DNA of 64,000 nucleotides, taken from NCBI GenBank assembly GCA_020073465.1, contig JAIQFC010000011.1, positions 62,001 to 126,000 of the forward strand, in the 5' to 3' direction. The DNA is from Terriglobia bacterium (GTDB lineage Bacteria; Acidobacteriota; Terriglobia; Terriglobales; Acidobacteriaceae). Below, piece by piece: positions 1 through 7,155 of the stretch. The notes below the pieces were generated by a model. That model was given only the letters and a program-made list of their open reading frames with translations. It was not told the DNA's origin and did no database searches. A program made the position numbers and the translations under genes. The stretch's first letter is position 1. The number at the start of each line of letters is the position of its first letter.

Positions 1-228
1 CCCGACTTCGCGAAAGCGCTCCACCAGCCACGCCGCCCGCGCCGACTCGCCAAACGGAGGCGCCGGAATCCGCGCCATCTCCATCTGCCAGTGCGCCAGT
101 TGCGGCTCCTGGGTGCGAAACCAGTTGAACGCCGACCGCACCTCGGGCGAGGCCGCCAGCCGCGCCACTTCCTGCTGCAGCGTAGGAACGAGGTCGGGCA
201 TGTCCGCGCGCGGAGGAGTAGGGCTCAT
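1..228 (-). CDS. M20-family peptidase, N-terminal fragment (runs off the window)
   Basis: The first 76 codons of a gene that continues beyond the left edge; the ATG is at 228-226. The translation begins MSPTPPRADMPDLVPTLQ and is followed by a helix and the segment RIPAPPFGESARAAWLVE. That segment looks like the N-terminus of M20/M28-type metallopeptidases (the 'I-P-x-P-x-F-x-E-x-x-R' stretch before the first metal-binding strand). The metal ligands and the catalytic Glu would lie outside the window, so activity cannot be judged. The call rests on this short resemblance only. Confidence 0.55.
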   Translation of the reverse strand, partial: MSPTPPRADMPDLVPTLQQEVARLAASPEVRSAFNWFRTQEPQLAHWQMEMARIPAPPFGESARAAWLVERFREVG

Positions 229-586
229 GGGGGTTATTGCGTCATCTTACAACGCATGGGAAGGGATGGGGATTGCCTAGCGCGGAAACGCTGGATTACG
301 GGAGGGTGGTAACCACGTGGGTCACAGAGACCACACCTTTGGGCACCGTCTCCAAGCCCTGTCATCCTGAGCGCAGCGGTTGCTTCGCGAATGCGAAGCA
401 ACCGCGGAGAGAAGGACCCCTGCAACTTGGGCAGCACTCGCGGCGTTGCGGGAATTCTCTGGACGAAGCTAGCCGCGCTCGGCGATCTGCACCGTCAAAA
501 GTCCCTGATTGGTCTCTGGCCGCGCACAACAGATAGGGATCCTTCGACTGCGTAGCCTCTTCGCATTCGCGAAGACGCTACCTCGC
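229..586. other. Intergenic region with an inverted pair of dispersed repeats
   Basis: About 360 bp between two minus-strand genes. I see no convincing gene. Its content is two related repeat copies in opposite orientation (358-420 and 538-601) around a 117-bp unique core. Nothing else recognisable is present in the core. Confidence 0.7.
358..420 (+). repeat. Dispersed GTCATCCTGAGCG-type repeat, copy 1
   Basis: The copy starts with TGTCATCCTGAGCG, has an internal hairpin around TTCGCGAATGCGAA and ends in AAGGACCCC. A related copy lies inverted at 538-601. Repeats of this general form are widespread in acidobacterial intergenic DNA (background knowledge). Confidence 0.75.
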
Positions 587-601
587 TCAGGATGACAGTC
601 G
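538..601 (-). repeat. Dispersed GTCATCCTGAGCG-type repeat, copy 2 (inverted)
   Basis: On the minus strand it reads TGTCATCCTGAGCG, then the same TTCGCGAATGCGAA hairpin core, ending in AAGGATCC. The TGA stop codon of the panE-like gene (589-587) lies inside this repeat, so the repeat supplies that protein's last residues and stop. Confidence 0.75.
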
Positions 602-1510
602 CGGGGCTAGCCGGCTCTTCACCAATCCCGCCCTCTGCTCAACCGCCGCCACCAGCCTCTTCGTTGCCGGAACCTCGATCCCATGCCGCCGCGCACCGCG
701 CAGGATGGGTCCCGCAATCGCATCCAGTTCCGGCGTCCTACCCTGCGCAACGTCTTTCTGCATGGAACTGCGCATGTTCCCCGGCATCTTCATGATGCCC
801 GTGATGACAGCCTCTGCATCTACCCTGGCTCCCTCGGCCGTACCCACTGCTGCGGTTTCGCGTACGCAAGCCTCCAGTTGCTGCCTCCACTCGGGATCGG
901 ATGTGATTTGCCCGGTGGTTAGATCTCCTGGCGTCGATGTCAATGCCAGCGGAGCCAGAAACACGAGCTTGCTCCACATCAGGGTCGGCTCGTCGTCCAC
1001 GAACCGGCACTCAAATCCCTGTCGCTGCAGTTCATCAATCGTGCCGCCGAGCAAGCTGCGTCCAGCTGAAGACACGCTCAACCGTGCGAAGGGGGATCGA
1101 TGCACGATATGTCCCGGCGCCACCCGCTCGGATTCCACGGCGATGGTCGCTGCAATGACGCGTTCCACGCCACACTTCGACCGCAGCAGAGCGAGATGAT
1201 CAACGCCGTTGAGCAGCGGGACAATCGCGCGTACGGATTCAGGATTGGTAAGTGCGCCCAGCGCGGGTTCCAATTGAGTAGCCTTCACCGCGATCCAAAG
1301 CACATCGGTCGGCGGTACTTCCGAAGCGCGGAGAACCGGCACGCTGACGTTCCCAAACGCGCTTTCCAAGCGAAGTTTTTCCGGATATTCGGCGAGCGAC
1401 TCGGGCCGCACAACCAGAGTCACGGTCGCGCCCGACCTTGCCAGGGATGCACCGATCAGGCCGCCAACCCCGCCCGCCCCGAGAATCGCGTGTCGCAACG
1501 GTGAGGACAT
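587..1510 (-). CDS. 2-dehydropantoate 2-reductase family protein (ketopantoate reductase)
   Basis: A 307-residue protein of the usual length for the ApbA/PanE family, which reduces 2-dehydropantoate to pantoate with NADPH in coenzyme A synthesis. The N-terminal Rossmann motif GAGGVG is at residues 11-16. A conserved-type lysine follows in AVKATQLE near residue 76, and the C-terminal all-alpha domain contains the typical K-x-x-x-x-x-x-x-N/L helix (MWSKLVFLAPLALT). Paralogues with other keto-acid substrates are common, so panE is not assigned with certainty. The stop codon is inside a dispersed repeat. The LeuA-like gene lies 7 bp upstream on the same strand, so the two are probably co-transcribed. 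Confidence 0.8.
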   Translation of the reverse strand: MSSPLRHAILGAGGVGGLIGASLARSGATVTLVVRPESLAEYPEKLRLESAFGNVSVPVLRASEVPPTDVLWIAVKATQLEPALGALTNPESVRAIVPLLNGVDHLALLRSKCGVERVIAATIAVESERVAPGHIVHRSPFARLSVSSAGRSLLGGTIDELQRQGFECRFVDDEPTLMWSKLVFLAPLALTSTPGDLTTGQITSDPEWRQQLEACVRETAAVGTAEGARVDAEAVITGIMKMPGNMRSSMQKDVAQGRTPELDAIAGPILRGARRHGIEVPATKRLVAAVEQRAGLVKSRLAPRLSS

Positions 1511-1517
1511 GCGAGCG

Positions 1518-2762
1518 TCAGTTCTTCCGTGCTGCTTCCACGCATTCCAGAATCTCCGCCTCGCTCAGCGTGTGGTCGCTCTGCTTGGCGCGCTGGTAGA
1601 TGCGCTCCACCAGATCGTCCTTCACCGCGATGCCGTGCCGCTCCAGCCAGAACAGCACATTCGACTTCCCGCTCATTGGGCCGACGTCAATAATCTGATC
1701 GAGCCCGAACACATGCGACGGCACACCTGAATACACCGTGTTCGCCAGCACGACATCATCTTTGTGATAAGCCTTGATGATCGCCGCCGCGTGCACGCCC
1801 GTCGCCGTGCGGAACGCATCGTCCCCCACCACGGGATAATTCGCCGGAATCGGCACGCCCGTCGCCCGCGACACTGCCTGGCAATACTGCTTCAGCTTGG
1901 TCAGGTCCTGCTGATCCCACGGAGCGACGCCCATGAGCTTCAGATTCACCAGCATCTGGTCGATCTGCGTGTTGCCGACGCGCTCACCCAGTCCGATCGC
2001 ACAGCCATGCACGCAATTCGCGCCCGCGATCACCGCTGCCATCGAGTTGGCAATCGCCAGCCCGCGGTCGCTGTGCCCGTGCCAGTCCACGCGAATCTTC
2101 TCGCCCGAGGGCTTCACTACTTCTTCCATCACAAACCGCACCAGCGCCAGCGCACCCATCGGCGTGGCGTGTCCGGCCGTATCACAGATGCAAATCGCCC
2201 GTGCGCCGCAGTTGATTGCGGTCGCGTACAGACGTTTCACCGTCTCCGGATCGCAGCGGCTCGTATCCTCGGTGACGTACATCACATCGAGCCCCAGCGA
2301 GACCGCGTACTTCACCGCCTTCTCGGTCGTGTGCAGCAGAAAGTCGTCAGTCCACCCTTCGGTGAACCGACGGATCGGGCTCGACCCGATAAACGTCGCC
2401 GCCTCGATGGGCAATCCGGTCTTCTGCACGATCTCGCCAATCGGCCGAATATCGTTCTCATGCGTTCGGGCTGCGCAATTGGCGCGAATCTTCATCTTGT
2501 GGGCGAGCATCTCGCGCGCCAGCGCTACCACCGCCTCGACCGCCCGCGCACCCGCGCCCGGCAGCCCGAGATCGAGCGAGTCAATCCCCAGCGCCTCCAT
2601 CAGATGAAGAATCTCAATCTTTTCCCCCACCGACGGATCGCGCACCGATGGCGACTGCAACCCATCCCGCAGGCTCTCGTCGTTGAGCAAGACGGGCCCC
2701 GGCGGCTTAAGCCCCGGAGGATGGTTCTTGTTCCAGTCGTAGATGAGTTCGGCAGTGTTCAT
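1518..2762 (-). CDS. LeuA/homocitrate-synthase-like DRE-TIM acyltransferase
   Basis: A 414-residue member of the 2-isopropylmalate / homocitrate / citramalate synthase group (acetyl-CoA plus a 2-oxo acid). The DRE-TIM signature is NDESLRDGLQ (R32, D33), the metal-binding HGH is in VDWHGHSDRG, and GLGERVGN matches the family's GIGERxGN loop. The 'LRDGLQ' variant, where LeuA usually has LRDGEQ, and the lack of a full LeuA allosteric domain suggest a non-canonical substrate. The ATG at 2762 is preferred over an upstream in-frame start because the 46 extra codons lie in repeat sequence. It probably shares a transcript with the ketopantoate reductase 7 bp downstream. Confidence 0.75.
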   Translation of the reverse strand: MNTAELIYDWNKNHPPGLKPPGPVLLNDESLRDGLQSPSVRDPSVGEKIEILHLMEALGIDSLDLGLPGAGARAVEAVVALAREMLAHKMKIRANCAARTHENDIRPIGEIVQKTGLPIEAATFIGSSPIRRFTEGWTDDFLLHTTEKAVKYAVSLGLDVMYVTEDTSRCDPETVKRLYATAINCGARAICICDTAGHATPMGALALVRFVMEEVVKPSGEKIRVDWHGHSDRGLAIANSMAAVIAGANCVHGCAIGLGERVGNTQIDQMLVNLKLMGVAPWDQQDLTKLKQYCQAVSRATGVPIPANYPVVGDDAFRTATGVHAAAIIKAYHKDDVVLANTVYSGVPSHVFGLDQIIDVGPMSGKSNVLFWLERHGIAVKDDLVERIYQRAKQSDHTLSEAEILECVEAARKN

Positions 2763-2768
2763 GGAAAC

Positions 2769-2912
2769 AGCTCTTGGCCGTTGGCTCTTGGCTCTTAGCT
2801 TTGTACCCCTTAGGAGAGGAACCCACAGATTCAAACACTGGAGAGCAAACCCCTCAAGCTCCGCAACAAGTTCTGGTTCAAGCCAAAACCTAAGAGCCAA
2901 GAGCCAAAAGCT
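2769..2912. repeat. Inverted pair of heptad-type repeats (TTGGCTC / GAGCCAA)
   Basis: The left arm (2769-2802) contains TTGGCTCTTGGCTCTTAGCT. The right arm (2884-2912) contains CTAAGAGCCAAGAGCCAAAA, its near reverse complement. About 80 bp of unique sequence lie between. The arms can pair into a long hairpin. The pair sits between the LeuA-like gene and the zinc-ribbon gene; the right arm nearly reaches the latter's stop codon. Confidence 0.75.
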
Positions 2913-2915
2913 GAT

Positions 2916-3239
2916 TCACTTCTCTTTCGGCGGCAACGTCAACCCAAACACCGACTTCATCCCCTGCCCCGCCACGTTGACCTTGGCGTCCGCGGGATTG
3001 GGCAGGTACAGCGTCCTGCAGTGCTCGCAGCGATACACCTCGGCATTCTTACCCCACGCCTTCTCCACGTCCCCGCAAGCCTGCTCCAGCACGTCGGTGG
3101 CGTAGAACCAACGCTTCAAGTGCCCGCCGCAGAACTTTCCCTTCTCATTCTTCTCATTGCACGCGCGCTGCCCAGCCTTCTTGATCTTGACTTTGTGATG
3201 CGGAAGCTGCGTAGGAGTTTGCGTATCCGTCGTAGTCAT
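2916..3239 (-). CDS. Small cysteine-rich (zinc-ribbon-like) hypothetical protein
   Basis: A 107-residue soluble protein with likely metal ligands C27, C37, H40, C55, C71 and C74; the last two form the knuckle RCEHCRTLY. No enzymatic motif was recognised. The start at 3239 (MTTTDTQTPTQLPHHKVKIK) is preferred because upstream in-frame codons encode low-quality sequence. The conserved spacing suggests one or two zinc sites. The function is unknown; nucleic-acid or protein binding is only a guess. Confidence 0.6.
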   Translation of the reverse strand: MTTTDTQTPTQLPHHKVKIKKAGQRACNEKNEKGKFCGGHLKRWFYATDVLEQACGDVEKAWGKNAEVYRCEHCRTLYLPNPADAKVNVAGQGMKSVFGLTLPPKEK

Positions 3240-3478
3240 TTCGCCCGTCGCCAAAGGACTTACCCTCACTTGCGCGGCGCCCGCGCCGCAGATTTCAGGC
3301 TTGCTCGCGTCATTGTACTCGAAGCGTTTTCCGCGACGCCACAGCCCCGCAGCGAAGGTAGTGTGTATTTGATTTTCACGGGCCATCGGCACCACTACCG
3401 CCACGAGCCGGCCTTCCCGCACTCCCCGCTTGCTCCGCGTGCGGCTTCACGCTAGCCTTCCTCCCACGAGGAAATCAC

Positions 3479-4024
3479 ATGCCCCGACTGGCTTCCACCT
3501 CCGCTCCTGATTTGCGCCAAGGCATGCAGGAGGCGTACGCGGTCAACGACCACATGAACCAGCTCGTGCTCGAACATCTCGACCCTCGCGCGTGGCAGGC
3601 TCATCTCCCCGGCAGCAAGGGACGCACCATCGCCGCCATCTTTACCCATGTCCACAACATTCGCTGCAAGTGGCTTCGCCTGTCGGCGCCACATCTGGGG
3701 CCTCCCCCTCGGCTGGATCGCGCCCGCTGCACCCAGAAACAGGCGAAGGTCGCGCTGGCGACGAGCGCAGCGCTCTGCTCGCGGATGCTGGCTGACGCGC
3801 TCGCCCAGGGCCGCATCAAGAAGTTTCATCGCGACGGCTGGGCCCGGCCATGGCCTCCGGGCGCGGCCATGTTCGCCTATATGATCACGCACGAAGCGCA
3901 CCACCGCGGGCAGGTGTGCATGCTGGCTCATCAGCTGGGCTTCCCGCTGCGCGGCAAAGCCGCTTACGGACTCTGGGGCTGGGAAAAACTCTGGAAGGAG
4001 TGCGGATTCGGCCCTCCGCAGTGA
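3479..4024 (+). CDS. DinB-family protein
   Basis: A 181-residue four-helix-bundle type protein. Histidines at the positions expected for the DinB/YfiT metal site appear in the helix with FTHVHNIRCKW and in THEAHHRGQ. The family includes thiol-dependent S-transferases and many proteins of unknown role. The ATG at 3479 follows GAGGAAATCAC, a plausible ribosome-binding site. It is divergent from the zinc-ribbon gene. The cupin remnant follows 11 bp downstream and may once have been in the same operon. Confidence 0.75.
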   Translation: MPRLASTSAPDLRQGMQEAYAVNDHMNQLVLEHLDPRAWQAHLPGSKGRTIAAIFTHVHNIRCKWLRLSAPHLGPPPRLDRARCTQKQAKVALATSAALCSRMLADALAQGRIKKFHRDGWARPWPPGAAMFAYMITHEAHHRGQVCMLAHQLGFPLRGKAAYGLWGWEKLWKECGFGPPQ

Positions 4025-4035
4025 GGCACGGCACC

Positions 4036-4166
4036 ATGACCATTCATTCCATCAGTCGCGAAAACGCGGAGCACTATGTCTGGGGAGAAATCTGCGATGG
4101 CTGGCACCTAGTAAAGGACGCGAAGTTGAGCGTGATCGAGGAGCAGATGGTGCCAAATCAAACAAT
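4036..4166 (+). pseudogene. Cupin-domain protein, 5' remnant truncated by a dispersed repeat
   Basis: The frame opens MTIHSISRENAEHYVWGE and continues through ICDGWHLVKDAKLSVIEE, which matches the start of small cupins ('...WGEICDGWHLVK...LSVI(Q/E)E...'). After about 43 residues it runs straight into the dispersed repeat at 4167. It then reads repeat-encoded LRSGQAPGCP-type sequence, and no cupin beta-barrel (HxH...E...H) follows. The rest of the gene is not found before the aldehyde dehydrogenase end. I therefore call it a broken gene. The alternative, a small real protein with a repeat-encoded tail, is less likely. Confidence 0.6.
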
Positions 4167-4235
4167 GTGGGGACAGCCGCCCCTTCGACTTCGCTCAGGG
4201 CAGGCTCCCGGCTGTCCGGCCGGGCAAAGCCGGGC
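4167..4235 (+). repeat. Dispersed GGGGACAGCCGCCCC-type repeat, copy 1
   Basis: The sequence GTGGGGACAGCCGCCCCTTC ... GGCTGTCCGGCCGGGC matches the reverse complements of 32941-33005 and 34705-34769. It includes the CTTCGACTTCGCTCAGGGCA core. It truncates the cupin reading frame. Confidence 0.8.
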
Positions 4236-4258
4236 TACTCTTTCCCGGTACACGGTAG

Positions 4259-5830
4259 TCACAGCTGCTTCCGCCGGAACACTCCCGCCGCCCGCAGCGC
4301 CCCGCGCAGCCGGGTCCCCAGTCCCCCCGCAAACTGCATGTCCAGAAACCCTTCCATCTGCCGCGTGAAGCTCTCGCCATATCCGTGCCACCAGACTTTC
4401 TTCATCCCCGGCATCCGGTCCGTATCCAGGTACTTCACCCGCACCATCTCGTCCAGCCCGAAGCGCCCATGGGTGCGGCCGATTCCGCTGGCTTTCACGC
4501 CACCGTGGGGAGCCTCGCTGATGCCAAAGCATGAAACCACGTCGTTCACCATCACCGTGCCTGCATGGATGCGCCGCGCCAGGCTCTCGCCGCGCTTGCG
4601 GTCACGCGTCCACACGCTTCCGGCCAGCCCGTATTCAGAATCATTCGCCAGGCGCACGGCTTCATCGTCATCTTCACAAGCCATTACCGGCAGCACTGGC
4701 CCAAACGTCTCCTCCCGCATGATGCGCATCTCATGCGTCACATCCGCCAGCACCGTAGGCGCGTAGAAATTCTCTCCCAATTCCGGCAGCCGCGTTCCGC
4801 CCGCTAAAACCCGCGCCCCGCGCGCCTTTGCGTCTTCCACGTGCGCTTCCACAATCCGCACCTGCCGCTCCCGGATCATCGGCCCCACATCGGTGTGAGG
4901 CGCCATCCCATTGCCCACGCGCAGTTTCCTGGTTTTCTCTGCGCACGCCTGGGCAAACGATTCGTACAGACTGCGATGCACGTAGCATCGCTCGACCGAT
5001 AAACACGCCTGCCCCGCATTAACGAATGCTCCCCACACCGCCGCACTCGAAGCCACGTCCACATCCGCATCGTCGAGCACCAGCATGGGATCTTTCCCGC
5101 CCAACTCCAGCACCACGGGAAGCAACCGTTCCGCTGCAGCCGCCGCGATGCGCTTGCCTGTGGCCACGCTGCCGGTGAACACCAGCTTGTCGATGGACGA
5201 ATGAATCAGCGCCGCCCCCGCCGCGCCCTCGCCCACTACCACCTGAAACACCGCCTCGGGCACACCCGCCGCGTGCAGCAACGACGCCAGTTCCAGCGCC
5301 ACCATCGGCGTCAGCTCAGACGGCTTCAGCACGACCGCATTGCCTGCGACCAGCGCCGCCAGAGTCTCCGTGGCCGGAATCGAAAACGGATAATTCCATG
5401 GCGAGATGATCCCCAGCACGCCATGCGGTTCGCGCACCAGCCACCCGCTCTTGAGCTTGGTGACCAGGTTGCCATGAGGCACAGGCTCATCGCGCAGCAA
5501 CCCCCACGCGTTGTCGATCAGAAACCGCGCCGCGTCGAGCACGACCAGCACCTCGGTGACCAGGGCCTCGGCCAGAGGTTTGCCCGCCTCGCGCGTAATC
5601 ACCGCCGCGACCTCCGACTTCCTGGCGTACAGCTTCCGCTGAAACTCCCGGATCACCGCAATGCGACGGCGCACTCCCATCTCCGCCCAACCCGTCTGCG
5701 CCGCGCGCGCCCGCGCCACCGCGTCCTGAACCTCGATCTCGCCCGCGCAGTCGAACTCGCGCAAAACTACGCCCGTCGCCGGATTCAACGACGCGACTCT
5801 CCGCTCCGCGATTTGTAGATTAGTGGCCAT
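4259..5830 (-). CDS. NAD(P)-dependent aldehyde dehydrogenase
   Basis: A 523-residue enzyme of the ALDH superfamily, oxidising an aldehyde to a carboxylate. Visible landmarks are SPWNYP (N146), the cofactor lysine in VVLKPSELTP (K169), FTGSVATGK, the general base E242 in LELGGKDP, the catalytic thiol C276 in NAGQAC, and EETFGPVLPV. It carries an extra C-terminal tail of about 40 residues (RMPGMKKVWWHGYGESFTRQ onward) beyond the usual end, as seen in some succinic-semialdehyde/alkyl-aldehyde types. The substrate is not predictable. The ATG at 5830 fits the family N-terminus. Confidence 0.9.
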   Translation of the reverse strand: MATNLQIAERRVASLNPATGVVLREFDCAGEIEVQDAVARARAAQTGWAEMGVRRRIAVIREFQRKLYARKSEVAAVITREAGKPLAEALVTEVLVVLDAARFLIDNAWGLLRDEPVPHGNLVTKLKSGWLVREPHGVLGIISPWNYPFSIPATETLAALVAGNAVVLKPSELTPMVALELASLLHAAGVPEAVFQVVVGEGAAGAALIHSSIDKLVFTGSVATGKRIAAAAAERLLPVVLELGGKDPMLVLDDADVDVASSAAVWGAFVNAGQACLSVERCYVHRSLYESFAQACAEKTRKLRVGNGMAPHTDVGPMIRERQVRIVEAHVEDAKARGARVLAGGTRLPELGENFYAPTVLADVTHEMRIMREETFGPVLPVMACEDDDEAVRLANDSEYGLAGSVWTRDRKRGESLARRIHAGTVMVNDVVSCFGISEAPHGGVKASGIGRTHGRFGLDEMVRVKYLDTDRMPGMKKVWWHGYGESFTRQMEGFLDMQFAGGLGTRLRGALRAAGVFRRKQL

Positions 5831-5940
5831 AGGAAAATCTTAGTCCTGCAGAGCCGAGGTTGCTACGCCCTCCCGCGTCCTCTGCGGTCGGTGCGCCGGC
5901 GGTCTCTGCGATAAGTGTTTCTTCGACGCGGGAGGACTCC

Positions 5941-6693
5941 TCAATACTCGACGCTCACCAGATACAGTCCGTTGGCCGGAGCCGTCGCCCCCGCCGCCGA
6001 CCGATTGCGCGCCTGCAGAATCCGCGTCACATCCTCGGCCTGCAGAGTCTTCTTCCCCACGAGAATGAACGTCCCCACCAGGTTGCGCACCATGTGGTGC
6101 AGGAATCCCGAGCCCTTCACCGTGTAAACGAGCTCGTCCCCCTGCCGCTCCCAGCTGGAAGAAGAAATCCGCCGGAGGTTCGAGATTGCATCGTCGTCGC
6201 GACCGCGCTCCGGATCCACCGCCGCAAACGAGGTGAAATCATGCTCGCCCACCACCAGCCCCGCCGCCCGCGCCATCGCCTCCTCATCCAGCGGATACGG
6301 ATAGTGCCACACATACCGCGCAAGAAACGGCGGACAGATCGAACCCCGATAAATGCGATACCGGTAGGTCTTGGCCCGTGCCGAATGCCGCGCGTGAAAC
6401 TCCGGCGCAGCTTCCGCCACCTCCAGCACGCGCACGGACGCCGGCAAAAGACCATTCAGCGCCTTCACGAAATTCTCTGTGGGGACGGAAGACTCCGTGA
6501 CAAATGTCACCACTTGCGCCAGCGCGTGCACTCCTGCGTCGGTTCTGCCCGAGCCCTGCGGCAACACTTTTTCTCCCGTGATGCGTCCAATGACAGAGGC
6601 GAGTGTCCCCTGCACCGTCGTCGCGTCAGGCTGCACCTGCCATCCCGAGAACTCCGATCCGTCGTAGGAGAGAATCAGTTTGAGATTGCGCAT
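5941..6693 (-). CDS. truA: tRNA pseudouridine(38-40) synthase TruA
   Basis: A 250-residue enzyme converting uridines 38-40 of the tRNA anticodon arm to pseudouridine. The catalytic aspartate is D52 in GSGRTDAGVHA. The N-terminal strand MRNLKLILSYDGSEFSGWQ and the later MVRNLVGTFI-type segment are typical. The start at 6693 was chosen because it gives the canonical TruA N-terminus; an in-frame ATG 13 codons upstream adds a non-conserved stretch. Confidence 0.92.
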   Translation of the reverse strand: MRNLKLILSYDGSEFSGWQVQPDATTVQGTLASVIGRITGEKVLPQGSGRTDAGVHALAQVVTFVTESSVPTENFVKALNGLLPASVRVLEVAEAAPEFHARHSARAKTYRYRIYRGSICPPFLARYVWHYPYPLDEEAMARAAGLVVGEHDFTSFAAVDPERGRDDDAISNLRRISSSSWERQGDELVYTVKGSGFLHHMVRNLVGTFILVGKKTLQAEDVTRILQARNRSAAGATAPANGLYLVSVEY

Positions 6694-7155
6694 GCGATCT
6701 TTGGAGTCCTGCGCCCGCGTCCGCTCATCCAATCCAATTTCACGGGCTTTGTTACACGCAGCAACTGAATCTGGCGGTGACTCCGGGAAATTGGTCAGGC
6801 GTCGCGAGCACTCTATCAGTTCCCCGTGGCCGGAGCCCTGAAAACGAGTTCAGGCTAGTCAGATATACTGGTCCGCTTCAGGGAAAACTAAGGCCCAGAG
6901 TTCGAGGATGAAGGTCGCGTTACTGATCACGGGCCGGAATTACAGAGAGCGTGAAGGACCGGCTAGGACCCGGAGAGGTAAAGGCCCCCGTGATTGCAGT
7001 TTTCAGGAGCCTCCTTTTTTCAGGAACCCTGGTGCCCATAATTGCGTATCAATCCCTGAGTGAAGTCGGTTTTTCTGTCACTGTCTCAGGTCATAACCAA
7101 GTCCTTTTTGCCACTCGATCTTACTGAACTGGTTGTATCGAACGGAGATAAGTAG
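6694..7155. other. Long divergent leader between truA and the TolC-like gene
   Basis: About 460 bp without a convincing gene. It holds the promoter regions of truA (minus) and the outer membrane protein gene (plus). It also holds a possible structured element at 6926-6994: the 8-bp stem ATCACGGG/CCCGTGAT closes a purine-rich loop, followed by AGGAGCCTCCTTTTTT at 7005-7020. A 51-codon frame from 6908 has no recognisable protein features and is not called. Confidence 0.5.
6926..7020 (+). promoter_or_regulatory. Candidate structured 5' leader element (possible riboswitch or attenuator)
   Basis: The stem ATCACGGG (6926-6933) pairs with CCCGTGAT (6987-6994), with two more pairs after a 2-nt bulge. 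The loop holds AGAGAGCGTGAAGGACCGG and CCCGGAGAGGTAAA. A short AGGA-GCC-TCCT hairpin with a run of six T follows at 7005-7020 and could act as a terminator. It does not match a riboswitch class I can name from memory. The claim is structural only. Confidence 0.3.

Noticed and set aside
6908-7063. A 51-codon ORF before the TolC-like gene
   Set aside because: Low-complexity, no family resemblance, and it overlaps the candidate structured leader.
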